The position numbers and the translations under genes are program-made. 64,000 nucleotides of DNA, taken from Haloparvum alkalitolerans. GTDB taxonomy: Archaea > Halobacteriota > Halobacteria > Halobacteriales > Haloferacaceae. The notes below the pieces were generated by a model that saw only the letters and a list, made by a program, of their open reading frames with translations, did no database searches and was not told the origin of the DNA. The stretch spans positions 1-64,000 of the forward strand of contig NZ_JBNLIA010000011.1 in NCBI RefSeq assembly GCF_050122995.1. Direction: 5' to 3'. Of this stretch, positions 1 to 8,766 are shown piece after piece; positions within the stretch are counted from its first letter, which is position 1, and each line of letters begins with the position of its first letter.

Positions 1-468
1 GATAGCGATACTGAGTAGAGTACGGTAGTTGTGCTGTTTTTCTGTCAGATTATGCTTCCATAACTGCTGTTGAGCCTGCTGCTCTAGACAGCAACGTCTA
101 GAAAGCCCCAGCCGGCTCGACCGCGCCGGGCCTCGCTGTGCTCCTCGCTCTCAGCACCGCCCGCTGCGGTGCTTGCGTCGTCCGGGCGGGTTCGAGCCGA
201 CTGCCCCTTTCAACCCCACCCCGCCCCGCGACCGCACCGTAGGCCTCGCACCTCCCCAGCCTCGGCGGTGGCGCGGCCGCGAACCGCACCGCAATGCGGC
301 CGCGCCGCCGCCTCCCTCGCGCGGTCGCGGCGACACAGGGTCGCCGCGGCGCGCGCCGACAGCACAGCACCGCAACCGCCCCGCTCCGCGACCGCACAGC
401 ACCGCACCGCCGGGAATTTCAGAAATGTGGGTGTTTTGCTTCCGTCTGTAACACCCAGTATCGCTATC
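1..468 (+). mobile_element. Dispersed structured GC-rich element, copy 1 (MITE-like)
   Basis: Non-coding region. A 13-bp perfect inverted repeat lies at 1-13 (GATAGCGATACTG) and 456-468 (CAGTATCGCTATC); it may extend past the window edge. The core starts near 83 with the shared head AAAGCCCCAGCCGGCTCGAC. Hairpin 1 pairs 264-280 with 296-312 (17 bp including one G-U, 15-nt loop). Hairpin 2 pairs 326-334 with 340-348 (9 bp, 5-nt loop). A tail of CACAGCACCGC-like units follows to about 415. A 7-bp stem (429-435/450-456) lies next to the right inverted repeat. Long Arg/Pro-rich reading frames here are composition artefacts. The mobile nature is inferred; no transposase is present. Confidence 0.6.
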
Positions 469-470
469 GC

Positions 471-1082
471 TCAGAATGTCGTCCAGTCACTCGGCCCGTC
501 GACCCGTTCGCGGACGCGGAACTGGCGCTCGTCGCCCTTGACGCGCGTCTCCACGAGCGCGTCGAACGCCTCGTGGAGCGTGTGTCTGACCGATTCGTCG
601 TGCATCGTCGACCCGAGGGTCGCGACGAACGGCCAGCCCTCGTTCGCGGCCTGTGTCGCGAGCGCGCGCGCGAAGCGGTGGACGCGTTCGGGGTCGGAGA
701 ACATCAGCAGCTGCGAGAGCGAGTCGAGGCCGACCGCGCGGGAGGCGGTGGGGCCGCCCCCTTCGACGAGCTCCGTGAACTGGACGCCGAGGTCGGTGAG
801 GTTGCCGGGCGAGGCGACGTAGCGGGTCTCGTCGGCGCCGTCGGCCGAAAGCTCGCGGTCGCGGGTCATGCAGTCGATCACGACGACGCGGTCGTCGGCC
901 GCGCCCGTGATCCGCTCGTGGTCGGTCCTGACCTTCCCGGCGGTGCGGCCGGTGGAGATCACGATCGGCGACGAGGCCCACTCGTGGAGCAGACGGTGGA
1001 ACAGGTCGTACTCCCCGCTCATCGGTGGCCCGGTGAGGAGCACGCTGTCGGCCGCTTCGACGGCCGCTGAGAGGGGGGTCAT
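471..1082 (-). CDS. DUF7504-type haloarchaeal RecA/HTR-like protein
   Basis: 203 residues. The N-terminus (residues 1-25) contains a P-loop-like stretch, LLTGPPMSGEYDLFH. It is followed by an alternating beta/alpha layout with a hydrophobic strand VVVIDCMT that resembles the Walker B region of RecA-fold proteins. This matches the small haloarchaeal family annotated as DUF7504 or HTR-like, whose members lie near sensory or regulatory genes; the biochemical role is unknown. The canonical GKT/S of Walker A is not present, so ATP hydrolysis is doubtful. Its 3' end abuts the structured repeat copy 1. The start is the ATG at 1082, which shares ATGA with a doubtful upstream small frame. Confidence 0.65.
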   Translation of the reverse strand: MTPLSAAVEAADSVLLTGPPMSGEYDLFHRLLHEWASSPIVISTGRTAGKVRTDHERITGAADDRVVVIDCMTRDRELSADGADETRYVASPGNLTDLGVQFTELVEGGGPTASRAVGLDSLSQLLMFSDPERVHRFARALATQAANEGWPFVATLGSTMHDESVRHTLHEAFDALVETRVKGDERQFRVRERVDGPSDWTTF

Positions 1083-1382
1083 CCCGCCTCCGCCCGCTCC
1101 GTTTGGATACGGAATTGCGTCATGTCGTCGACCCGCAAGCGGCCCCTCTCCGCGTGCTCGTGACGGAGGAAACGTCCATACGTGGATCCACGCCGAGCGA
1201 GCGATAAGTGTTTGGTCCCAATTGTCAGCGGTGAGAACTGTGCGGGCGGTGAGAGCCGTTTTCGGTCTAAGGGTGTTACTTCGAGAAACGGAATCATAAG
1301 TGCTTCCCCCGTTCTCGCGTTATAACCCTGTGAGAACACGCGTTCGGGTTTGTAAGGTCGCTCCGAGTACGTTCACTTGCTT
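1083..1382. promoter_or_regulatory. Divergent promoter region of the DUF7504 gene and copper oxidase
   Basis: 300 bases between divergent genes. A TATA-like TTATAA at 1319-1324 lies about 60 bases before the ATG of the copper oxidase at 1383. Two copies of ATAAGTGYTT occur at 1204-1213 and 1296-1305; on the minus strand they read as CACTTAT-type TATA elements and may serve the leftward gene. A small leftward frame of 86 codons fills most of the gap but is not convincing as a gene. Confidence 0.4.
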
Positions 1383-2522
1383 ATGACGAACCAAATCGGC
1401 GCTCCCGGTACGGAGCTCTCACGGCGGGATTTCGTGCGTGCGACGGGATCGGCGGGCGTTCTCGGACTTGCAGGGTGTGCTGCGCCCCGAAACGGGACCG
1501 CCGACGGGAACGTCGTCGCGCAGGCGGAGGGGGGTGACCTCCCCGCGGCCGCGGCGCCGCAGGTCGTCGACCTCACGGAGCAGAACAATCAGGTGACGCT
1601 CCGGTCGGTCACCTCGCGGCTCCCCGTCCATCCCGGCGACGCGATGGGTGGGCCGGTCGAGCTGCCCCGCGTGTGGGCGTGGCAGGCCGACGACCGCGCG
1701 CCGAGCGTGCCCGGTCCGGTCCTCCGGACGACCGAGGGCGAGGACGTGGAGGTGACGCTCGACAACACCGACGCCAACATGCCTCACACGGTCCACTTCC
1801 ACGGCGTCAGCAAGACGTGGGAGAACGACGGCGTCCCGACGACCACCGGGATCACGGTCGCGCCCGGCGAGAGCCACACCTACGAGATCCCCGCGAACGT
1901 CCCCGGGACCCACCTCTACCACTGTCACTACCAGACCCACCGCCACATCGATATGGGGATGTACGGCTTCTTCCGGGTCGACCCCGAGGGGTACGAGCCG
2001 GTCGACCAGGAGCTGTTCATGACGGTGAAAGACTGGGACTCCCGGCTCAACCGCCAGTTCGCGGGCGAGGACGTCTCCTACAGCGCCCGGGACCGGAGCC
2101 CGGACACGTTCACCATCAACGGCCGGTCGGCGCCGCGGACGCTCCACCCCGAGGACGGCTCGCCGATCATCGTCTCGCAGGGTGACACCGTCCGCGTCCA
2201 CTTCGCCAACAACGGCTACATGAGCCATCCGCTCCACACCCACAACCACCGGTTCAAGGTGGTCGAGAAGGACGGCTCGCCGATCCCGGAGGTCGCCCAG
2301 TACGACCAGGACGTGGTCAACATCGCGCCGGCCGAGCGCAAGACGATCGAGTTCGAGGCCGACGCCGACCCCGGGATCTACCTGCTCCACTGCCACAAGG
2401 TGAGCCACGCGATGAACGGGAACAGCTACCCCGGCGGGATGGTCGGCGGTATCGTTTACGAGGAGGCGATGGACTCCGACATCTTCGCCCAGCTGATGGA
2501 CTACGCGGGCTACGAGCTGTAG
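1383..2522 (+). CDS. Two-domain multicopper oxidase, Tat lipoprotein
   Basis: 379 residues from ATG 1383; a TTG two codons earlier is less likely. The Tat motif SRRDF (13-17) is followed by a hydrophobic run and the lipobox LAGC with Cys32, predicting an exported lipid-anchored protein. Two cupredoxin domains follow. Domain 1 has H138/H140 and a type-1-like HCH (180-182). Domain 2 has HPLHTH (282-287) and HCH (336-338) followed by a late Met. Both domains keep the HCH type-1 signature and HxH pairs, so this looks like a two-domain laccase-type oxidase rather than the nitrite reductase NirK, whose second domain lacks the Cys. The substrate is unknown (phenolics, Cu(I) or other metal ions are possible). 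It stands alone, followed by the ferredoxin. Confidence 0.8.
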   Translation: MTNQIGAPGTELSRRDFVRATGSAGVLGLAGCAAPRNGTADGNVVAQAEGGDLPAAAAPQVVDLTEQNNQVTLRSVTSRLPVHPGDAMGGPVELPRVWAWQADDRAPSVPGPVLRTTEGEDVEVTLDNTDANMPHTVHFHGVSKTWENDGVPTTTGITVAPGESHTYEIPANVPGTHLYHCHYQTHRHIDMGMYGFFRVDPEGYEPVDQELFMTVKDWDSRLNRQFAGEDVSYSARDRSPDTFTINGRSAPRTLHPEDGSPIIVSQGDTVRVHFANNGYMSHPLHTHNHRFKVVEKDGSPIPEVAQYDQDVVNIAPAERKTIEFEADADPGIYLLHCHKVSHAMNGNSYPGGMVGGIVYEEAMDSDIFAQLMDYAGYEL

Positions 2523-2686
2523 CGACGACGGGCGGCGGCCGCGCACCGGACCCCCGACCGTTCTCCCGATCGCCGATTTTGTATCGTCGCTTTCGATTTA
2601 TCAGCGCGTCGCGAACCGCCGGGACGACGGCGTCGGACTCTATCGAACAGCAAAGCCTAATGAGGTGGGCGTCGAATTCGCGCCTG

Positions 2687-3076
2687 ATGCCCACGGTAGA
2701 ATACCTCAACTACGAAGTGCTCGACGACCACGGTTGGTCGATGGACGACGACGACCTCTTCGAGAAGGCGGCGGACGCCGGCCTCGACGGGGAGGATTAC
2801 GGCACCCTCGACGTGAACCAGGGCGAGTACATCCTCGAGGCCGCGGAGGCGCAGGGCTACGACTGGCCCTTCTCCTGCCGCGCCGGTGCCTGCGCGAACT
2901 GCGCGGCCATCGTCAAGGAGGGTGAAATCAACATGGACATGCAGCAGATCCTCTCCGACGAAGAGGTCGAGGAGAAGAACGTTCGCCTGACCTGCATCGG
3001 CAGCCCGGACGCCGAAGAGGTCAAGATCGTTTACAACGCGAAGCACCTCGACTACCTTCAGAACCGCGTCATCTGA
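2687..3076 (+). CDS. Halophilic 2Fe-2S ferredoxin
   Basis: 129 residues, the usual length of halobacterial plant-type ferredoxins. Cluster ligands are C64, C69 and C72 in the CRAGACANC motif, plus C103. The acidic N-terminal insertion (about residues 10-40) is the typical halophilic addition to the plant-type fold. It is known in haloarchaea as the electron acceptor of 2-oxoacid:ferredoxin oxidoreductases. The start was chosen at MPTVEYLNYEV, which matches the family N-terminus; upstream in-frame Met codons lie in low-complexity sequence. It is a single-gene unit. Confidence 0.93.
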   Translation: MPTVEYLNYEVLDDHGWSMDDDDLFEKAADAGLDGEDYGTLDVNQGEYILEAAEAQGYDWPFSCRAGACANCAAIVKEGEINMDMQQILSDEEVEEKNVRLTCIGSPDAEEVKIVYNAKHLDYLQNRVI

Positions 3077-3278
3077 GGCCACTCGGCCGCGAGGCCCGAC
3101 GAATCCGTTTTTTGCCTGACGCCACGCCGCCCGCCAACTCCCCGTGTTCTCCGCCTCCTGTCACTCGCTCTCGTGGGTGTCGCGGCTGGACGACGGTCGC
3201 GGCGATGAGCACTCCGCCGGTTCGCGTCTCACCGACGGCGATCCGAACCCCTAACTCCCCGGCGGCCACGGCTCGGGT

Positions 3279-4316
3279 ATGATCGCCTCGGCGCCGGACC
3301 TGCTCCGGCTCGTCGCGGTCCCCGTCTTCGCGTGGGCCGCCTATCGCGACGTGCGGACGCGCCGCGTTCCCAACCGCGTCTGGCCGCCGCTGTACCTCCT
3401 CGGCGCGGCGCTGCTGCTGTGGGACCTTCTGGCACGCTGGCCGCTCGCGGGAGTCGCCGGTGACCTCTTCGTGACCCGGGTCGCGGTCAGCCTGCTCGTG
3501 GTCGCGCCGCTCGGGTACGCCTTCTGGTACGTGGGGGGGTTCGGCGGCGCGGACGCGAAGGCGCTGATCGCGCTCGCGCTGCTGTTCCCCACGTACCCGA
3601 GCTACTTCCTGCCGGTCGCGTGGCTCCCGGCGTTTCCGGCGGTGCGGACCTACGTCGGCGTCTTTTCGCTGACGGTGCTGACGAACGCCGTCATCCTCGG
3701 TGCGCTGTACCCGCTCGGTCTCGGGGCGTACAACGGCGCTCGCGGTCGGTTCTCCCCGGCCATGTTCCTCGCCAAGCGCGTTCCGGTCGGGCGGCTCCCG
3801 CACCTCCACGGGCGGCTGTTCGAGACGCGAGAGGGGTTCACCCGGCGCGGACTCGACCTGGACGCGCTCCGGATGTACCTGCGCTGGCGCGGCCTGACGC
3901 TCGCGGACGTGCGGGCCGACCCCGATCGGTTCCGCGACCCCGCGGGCGTCGGTGAGACGAACGACCCGACGGACGGCGGGACCCATGTCGGCCCCGCGAC
4001 CGACGGCGGGGAGCGGGTCGACGGGGGGGATTCGGGGTCGGACGCGGTGCCGGAGGGGCAGTCGGCCCCGGAGTCGGAAACGGCCACGACCGCGGACCCC
4101 TGGGCGGCGGAGCGCTTCCTCGCGGAGATCGAGGGGTCGGCGTACGGTACCGACCCCGAGACGCTACGTGAGGGACTGGAGACGGTCGCCGAACGCGAGG
4201 CGGTCTGGGTCTCCCCCGGGATGCCGTTCGTGGTTCCGCTGTTCCTCGGACTGCTGCTCGGCCTGACGTACGGCGACCTGCTGTTCGCGCTGCTGCGCGC
4301 GGTCGGGTTCGTCTGA
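3279..4316 (+). CDS. A24 family prepilin peptidase (PibD-like)
   Basis: 345 residues. A membrane aspartyl protease that would cleave class III signal peptides of archaellins and pilins. The two catalytic Asp residues expected for A24 enzymes are D24 in RDVRTRRVPN and D92 in GGADAKAL. About four hydrophobic segments occupy residues 8-160. A long acidic, Gly/Asp-rich cytoplasmic insertion (about 225-290) precedes a C-terminal membrane segment (about 315-340). The insertion makes it longer than minimal archaeal PibD proteins. ATG 3279 gives the usual short N-terminus before the first membrane helix. hisI follows after 89 bases. Confidence 0.85.
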   Translation: MIASAPDLLRLVAVPVFAWAAYRDVRTRRVPNRVWPPLYLLGAALLLWDLLARWPLAGVAGDLFVTRVAVSLLVVAPLGYAFWYVGGFGGADAKALIALALLFPTYPSYFLPVAWLPAFPAVRTYVGVFSLTVLTNAVILGALYPLGLGAYNGARGRFSPAMFLAKRVPVGRLPHLHGRLFETREGFTRRGLDLDALRMYLRWRGLTLADVRADPDRFRDPAGVGETNDPTDGGTHVGPATDGGERVDGGDSGSDAVPEGQSAPESETATTADPWAAERFLAEIEGSAYGTDPETLREGLETVAEREAVWVSPGMPFVVPLFLGLLLGLTYGDLLFALLRAVGFV

Positions 4317-4405
4317 GGGGCGTTCCGCGGTCGGGCCGCCGCGCGCGGTCCCGGTCGTCCGGGACAGACAAAAGGACTATTCGCGGCCTGCCCGTCCCCT
4401 CACGC

Positions 4406-4825
4406 ATGAGCGAGGACGCGACCGCGGCGACCGGCGAGGCGGACGGGGATGCGTCGGACGGCGACGACGGGGTCGAAGTGGACTTCGGCGAGAGCGGTCT
4501 CGTCCCCGCCGTCGCACAGGACGCCGAGACGGGCGAGGTGCTGATGCTCGCGTACGTCTCCCCCGAGGCGCTCGAACGCACCCGCGAGACGGGCGAGGCG
4601 CACTACCACTCCCGGTCGCGCGACGAGTTGTGGCACAAGGGGGCCTCCTCGGGGCACACGCAGGCCGTCGAGGAGGTCCGCGTCGACTGCGACGCCGACG
4701 CGCTGCTGTACGTCGTCGAGCAGGCGGGCGGCGCTTGCCACACCGGGCACCACTCCTGTTTCCACCGGACCGTCGACGGCGAGCACGTCGGCGAGAAGGT
4801 GTTCGACCCCGACGAGGTGTACTGA
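4406..4825 (+). CDS. hisI: Phosphoribosyl-AMP cyclohydrolase
   Basis: 139 residues. Third step of histidine biosynthesis: opens the adenine ring of phosphoribosyl-AMP. The core starts near residue 24 after an acidic Ala/Asp-rich halophilic extension. Diagnostic motifs are HYHSRSRDELWHKG, the Asp/Cys metal-binding segment VDCDADALL, and CHTGHHSCF with the second Cys pair. It is HisI only, with no fused HisE domain. Its stop overlaps the next start by one base (TGATG), so it is translationally coupled to the coiled-coil protein. Confidence 0.93.
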   Translation: MSEDATAATGEADGDASDGDDGVEVDFGESGLVPAVAQDAETGEVLMLAYVSPEALERTRETGEAHYHSRSRDELWHKGASSGHTQAVEEVRVDCDADALLYVVEQAGGACHTGHHSCFHRTVDGEHVGEKVFDPDEVY

Positions 4826-6024
4826 TGGTGGACGCGGGAACCGACGCGGACGAGGCCGGCGACTCCGGAGCGGTCGACGCCGAGGAACCGGGACCGACCC
4901 CGGGCCCGGTCCGGGAGGCGGCGACGGCCGCGGCCGACCTCCGCGAGGCGTACGACGACCTCGCGGCGGTCGAGGCGCGGATCGCGGACCTCGGTCGCGA
5001 GCGCGTGGAGGCCGCGGCGGACCGCTACCGGAACGCGGTCCGAGTGCTCGACGACTACGAGGAGGACGCGGTCGGGACGGGCGACTTCGGCGCGTACGTC
5101 CAGTTCGAGAGCGCGTTCGAGGGCGTCACGGACGTCGAGGCGGACGCGCTCGCGGCCGACGCCTTCGCGGCGGCCAACGAGGCGGTCGACAAGCGCCGGC
5201 TCTCCGAGTCGGACTTCGAGGCGGCCCGCGAGCACCTCGAGGACGCCCGCGAGTACGTCCGCCTGTTGGAGCGGCGCGACGAGGCGCTCGACGACTATCG
5301 GCGCGCACGCCGGGACGCCAACGCGGCGCGCTCCGAACTCGACGACCGCGTCGACGAACTGGCCGACCTGGCGGACGCCGCGGAGGTCGACCTCGACGTC
5401 CCCCTCGACCGCCTCCGCGAACCGATAACCGAGTACAACGAGGCGGTCGAGGCGGACTTCCGGCGGTTCAAGAAGGACGAGAGCGCCCGCGAGCTGTTCG
5501 ACCTGCTGGAGCGGGCCGGGTCCGCGCCGCTGATCGACGTGGACGAGCCGCCGACCGACCTGACGGAGTACGTCGCGGAGTACCCCGCCGCCGAGGAGCC
5601 GGTGCCGGACCTGCTGGAGTACGCCGACTACTCGCAGTCGAAACTGGACCACTACGTCGATGACCCCGGTGCGCTCCGCCGGACGGTCGCGGTCCACCGG
5701 ACGTACCTGGAGCGGCTGGACGGCGAGCCGTTCGCGCTGGCGTGGCCCCCGAAGCCGGCCGAGGAGCTCCGCTACCGGATCGAGGAGCTGATCCCGGTCG
5801 TCTCCCGCTTCGCCGACGAGGAGACGGTCGCGACGCTGCGTGACGTGCTGACGGCGACGCGCGACGACGACTACGAGCGCATTCGGGAGGCGGCGACGGT
5901 TCGGGCGGAGCTGGACGGCGACGAGCTGGAGCTGGTCGCCTCCGGTGCGGTTCACGACCGGCTCGCGGAGGCGCGGGAAGTCCGGGAGCTCGTGCGGGAC
6001 GTGCTCGCGGAGACGGAGCGGTAG
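4825..6024 (+). CDS. Conserved haloarchaeal coiled-coil protein (DUF7118-like)
   Basis: 399 residues from the ATG that overlaps the hisI stop. It is almost wholly alpha-helical and heptad-rich, with long coiled-coil stretches at about residues 30-60, 95-185 and 240-300; there is no signal peptide or membrane segment. It resembles the haloarchaeal family named DUF7118, of unknown function. Coupling to hisI may be only an operon accident. A structural or scaffolding role is a guess from composition. Confidence 0.7.
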   Translation: MVDAGTDADEAGDSGAVDAEEPGPTPGPVREAATAAADLREAYDDLAAVEARIADLGRERVEAAADRYRNAVRVLDDYEEDAVGTGDFGAYVQFESAFEGVTDVEADALAADAFAAANEAVDKRRLSESDFEAAREHLEDAREYVRLLERRDEALDDYRRARRDANAARSELDDRVDELADLADAAEVDLDVPLDRLREPITEYNEAVEADFRRFKKDESARELFDLLERAGSAPLIDVDEPPTDLTEYVAEYPAAEEPVPDLLEYADYSQSKLDHYVDDPGALRRTVAVHRTYLERLDGEPFALAWPPKPAEELRYRIEELIPVVSRFADEETVATLRDVLTATRDDDYERIREAATVRAELDGDELELVASGAVHDRLAEAREVRELVRDVLAETER

Positions 6025-6066
6025 CCGCCGGGGGACGGAAAAAGGGGCAGTTACGTCCGCGACGCG

Positions 6067-6660
6067 CTACTCGGCGCGCCCGTGGACGTACGTCTGCTCG
6101 TGGTCGGGAAACACCTCGGCGACGACCTCGTCGCCGTCCTCCGCGCGGAGGAGCGCGCGGATCTCCCCCTCGTAGTCGGCCTTCTCGATCTTCTCGCTGG
6201 GTCCCTGTTCCACCTCGAAGGTGGCGGTCACGAGCCGGTCGACCGCGTGGCGACCGAACCCAGAGAGGGGGGCGATGTAGTCGACGTCGTGTCTGTCCTC
6301 GAGGCTCTGCGCCTGCGCGCGTGAGACGGTGGGGACGCGGTCGTCGCGGCGCGTCCCGTCCGCGACGGCGTCGACGTCGAGCCCCGCGACCGTCTCGAGG
6401 GCGTGTTCGTGGATGCGCTGGATGCCGTTGCGCGGGAAGCCGTCCTCGCGCATCGTCGCCGCGGCCTCGCGCGCGACGGCCTCGTCGAGGTCGACGCGCT
6501 CGAAGGGGAAGCCGAGCGCCTCGGCCGCCCGCCTGGCGTGTTCGTAGTCGTCCGTCAGCCCGAACGTTCCCGTCACGCAGCGCACGTCGTAGAAGCGGTC
6601 CAACAGGAGGGCGGCGAGCGAGGAGTCTTTCCCCCCGCTGTACAGCAGGGCCAGCTCCAT
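6067..6660 (-). CDS. PP-loop (adenine nucleotide alpha-hydrolase fold) protein
   Basis: 197 residues. The N-terminal PP-loop SGGKDSS (8-14) marks the ATP-pyrophosphatase fold shared by asparagine synthase, ThiI-like and tRNA-modifying enzymes. The segment DGTRRDDRVPT and the C-terminal KIEKADYEGEIRALL are conserved in the archaeal family annotated as DUF7411 or asparagine synthase-like. It probably adenylates a substrate, such as a tRNA base or cofactor precursor; the substrate is unknown. It begins 4 bases after the stop of the PDCD5-like gene, so the two form an operon. Confidence 0.75.
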   Translation of the reverse strand: MELALLYSGGKDSSLAALLLDRFYDVRCVTGTFGLTDDYEHARRAAEALGFPFERVDLDEAVAREAAATMREDGFPRNGIQRIHEHALETVAGLDVDAVADGTRRDDRVPTVSRAQAQSLEDRHDVDYIAPLSGFGRHAVDRLVTATFEVEQGPSEKIEKADYEGEIRALLRAEDGDEVVAEVFPDHEQTYVHGRAE

Positions 6661-6664
6661 CCCC

Positions 6665-7030
6665 TTACCGCCGCCGGATGTCGAAGCTCTTCTGGTCGGG
6701 CTGGAGCTCGCGCAGCAGCTCCTTCATCTGGTCCTCGTCGATCCGGCCCTGGATCCGGCCGCTCTGGGCCAGCGCCGCGACCTGCTTTTTGACCTTCTTG
6801 GCGAACTCCGGCTTGGACATCTCGACCGCGTTGAGCCGCTGGCGCGCGTCGTCGGTGAGGTGCTGTTTGAGCACGGCCTCCTGCTGGGCCTCCGCGCGCT
6901 CCTGGGCGGCCTGCTGGGCCTCGGGGTCGGCCCCGCCAGCGCCGCCCTCGCCGCCGGCGCGCTCCTGTAGCTCCTGCATCTTCTTCTCGCGAAGCTCTTC
7001 CAGTCGTTCGTCGTCGGGGTTGCCACTCAT
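6665..7030 (-). CDS. PDCD5/TFAR19-like DNA-binding protein
   Basis: 121 residues. Archaeal members of this family are small, highly charged triple-helix-bundle proteins that bind double-stranded DNA. The C-terminal core (about 60-121, from DDARQRLNAVEM to QKSFDIRRR) carries the family signature of Arg/Lys and hydrophobic heptads. The N-terminal part is a Glu/Gln/Ala-rich helix. The start is ATG 7030, where the N-terminus MSGNPDDERLEEL is typical. It is followed by the PP-loop gene after 4 bases. Confidence 0.88.
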   Translation of the reverse strand: MSGNPDDERLEELREKKMQELQERAGGEGGAGGADPEAQQAAQERAEAQQEAVLKQHLTDDARQRLNAVEMSKPEFAKKVKKQVAALAQSGRIQGRIDEDQMKELLRELQPDQKSFDIRRR

Positions 7031-7110
7031 ACGCGCACCTTGTGCGTACTCGCGAAAAACGATTTCGGAGGATCCGGGGTCGTCGCTACTCCTCGGCGAC
7101 CGGTCCGCTT

Positions 7111-8364
7111 CTACTCCTCGAGGTCTCGATCCGCGGTCTCCTCCGCCTCCCGTTCCCCGAGGTGCGCGCGCAGCGCGTCCACGTCCTTGTTGCCCGCGCC
7201 CGTGTTCAGCAGGACGACCGTGTCGTCGGGGCCGAACTCGCCCCGCTCGGCGAGTTCGAACGCGCCCGAGACCGCGGCCGCGCAGGTCGCGCCGACCTCC
7301 AGTCCCTCGCGGCGCGCGACCTCGATGGCGGCGTCGAGGATCGCCGCGTCCGAGGTGGCGACCGCGCCGCCGTCCGACTCCCGGACCGCGTCGAGGATCA
7401 GCGGACTCGCGCCGGGATCGGGGATCGCGATGCCGTTGCAGGCGGTGTCGACCTCGTCGTCGGCGAGCGGTTCGTGCTCGTCCGCGCCGGCCTCGTAGGC
7501 GGCGACGACCGGGGCACACCCCTCGGCCTGCGCGACGTACATCGGCGCGAGGTCGTCGGTCCAGCCCAGTTTCTCCGCCTCGACCGCGGCCTTGTGCATG
7601 CCGACGAGGCCCACGCCGCCGCCGGTGGGGTAGACGACCGCGTCCGGCGCCTCCCAGTCGAGCTGCTCGAGGAGTTCCAGCGCCATCGTCTTCTTCCCCT
7701 CGTGGCGATACGGCGTGACGAACGTCTTCGTGGAGTACCAGTCGGGGTGTCCGTCCATCGCCGCCGCGTACGCGGCGCCCGCATCGCCGATCTGGGAGCT
7801 CCCGGCGGCCCCGCCCACGGGGTCACAGACGTGGAGCTCCGCCCCGTGGACTTCGGTCATCGCCTTCTGCGTGAAGCCGGCGCGCTTCGGCAGGTAGACG
7901 TGCGCGTCCAGTCCCGCGCGGGCGGCGTAGGCGGCCGCGGCCTGCCCCGCGTTGCCCGCGGAGTTGAGCGCCACCGTCCCCGCGCCGTGCTGGACGGCCG
8001 CGGTCATCGCCGCCGCCTGCCCGCGGTCCTTGAACGTCCCCGTCGGGTTGCGCCCCTCGTCTTTCAGGAGGACGCGGCCGACGCCCATCGCGTCCGCGAG
8101 CTCGGGACACTCGACGAGCGCCGTCCCGCCCTCGCCCATCGACACCGCCGCCTCCGCGGGGAACGGGAGCAGTTCCGCGTAGCGCCACATCGAGTCCTCC
8201 TCGCGGTCCGCGAGCTGCTCGGGCGACAGATCGACACGGTCGTAGTCGTAGGCCGGGTCGAGGATCCCGCCGCAGTCCGGACAGCGGCCGGGTTCCTCGG
8301 CGGGGTCGAAACGGTTCCCGCAATCGACGCAGTCGAGTCCGACGAACGCCTCGGAGGTCTGCAT
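7111..8364 (-). CDS. thrC: Threonine synthase
   Basis: 417 residues. A PLP enzyme converting O-phosphohomoserine to threonine. An N-terminal zinc ribbon has C12, C15, C28 and C31. The PLP lysine is K112 in NPTGTFKDRG, with the substrate loop NSAGNAGQAAA and the cofactor phosphate loop PTGGGVGLVG. The start is at ATG 8364; in-frame Met codons further upstream lie in non-coding GC-rich sequence. Haloarchaea often have several ThrC paralogues, so this one may act on a related substrate. Confidence 0.88.
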   Translation of the reverse strand: MQTSEAFVGLDCVDCGNRFDPAEEPGRCPDCGGILDPAYDYDRVDLSPEQLADREEDSMWRYAELLPFPAEAAVSMGEGGTALVECPELADAMGVGRVLLKDEGRNPTGTFKDRGQAAAMTAAVQHGAGTVALNSAGNAGQAAAAYAARAGLDAHVYLPKRAGFTQKAMTEVHGAELHVCDPVGGAAGSSQIGDAGAAYAAAMDGHPDWYSTKTFVTPYRHEGKKTMALELLEQLDWEAPDAVVYPTGGGVGLVGMHKAAVEAEKLGWTDDLAPMYVAQAEGCAPVVAAYEAGADEHEPLADDEVDTACNGIAIPDPGASPLILDAVRESDGGAVATSDAAILDAAIEVARREGLEVGATCAAAVSGAFELAERGEFGPDDTVVLLNTGAGNKDVDALRAHLGEREAEETADRDLEE

Positions 8365-8766
8365 ACGCGGTGTCTGTGCGCCCGGGGGGGTAATGGCTGT
8401 GGCGCCCGATGCGCGGACACGTCGCGAAGCGACCGCGAGCGGGCGCGGCCTTTCTCGGTGGGCTTCCGAGCACAGCGGAACGCCGGCCCACACGAACCCG
8501 ACGTCGTTCGCGCGGTCGCGGGCATCGGCAACCGTCCCCGCAGTTCGCGGACCCATCTCTCGGCCAGATGCAGACCCATCCCTCGGCCACATGCGGACCG
8601 ACGAGCTCTCCGATCGGTCACCCGACAGCGCCACGGTCGGCCGCGAACCCTTTTGAGGGAAAGCGCGCCATCCCGCCGCGTGCCAGGGGCTTTCACCCCG
8701 GAGCGGGCAGCGGTCGCGCGACACGTCGCTCCGGGAGCGGTTCGTGTCGCCCGTTCGCCCTGATCC
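8365..8766. other. Intergenic region upstream of thrC
   Basis: 402 bases between thrC (leftward start) and the 3' end of the PIN-like gene. An imperfect 24-base direct repeat beginning CCCATCYCTCGGCCAVATGC lies at about 8551-8599. No convincing coding sequence or RNA gene was seen. The thrC promoter should lie within the first 100 bases. Confidence 0.4.

Noticed and set aside
98..402. Arg/Pro/Ala-rich reading frames across the structured repeats
   Set aside because: They arise from GC-rich direct and inverted repeats; similar frames recur in every copy and in several frames at once. No conserved protein.
1079..1339. Leftward 86-codon frame sharing ATGA with the DUF7504 gene
   Set aside because: Composition shifts along its length, no family match is recognised, and it fills the divergent promoter region with a TATA box and two ATAAGTGYTT boxes inside it. 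A short version from an internal ATG remains possible.
1383..2522. Copper nitrite reductase NirK
   Set aside because: NirK has a type-1 site in the first domain only, and its second domain lacks the HCH Cys. This protein has HCH in both domains and HPLHTH in the second.
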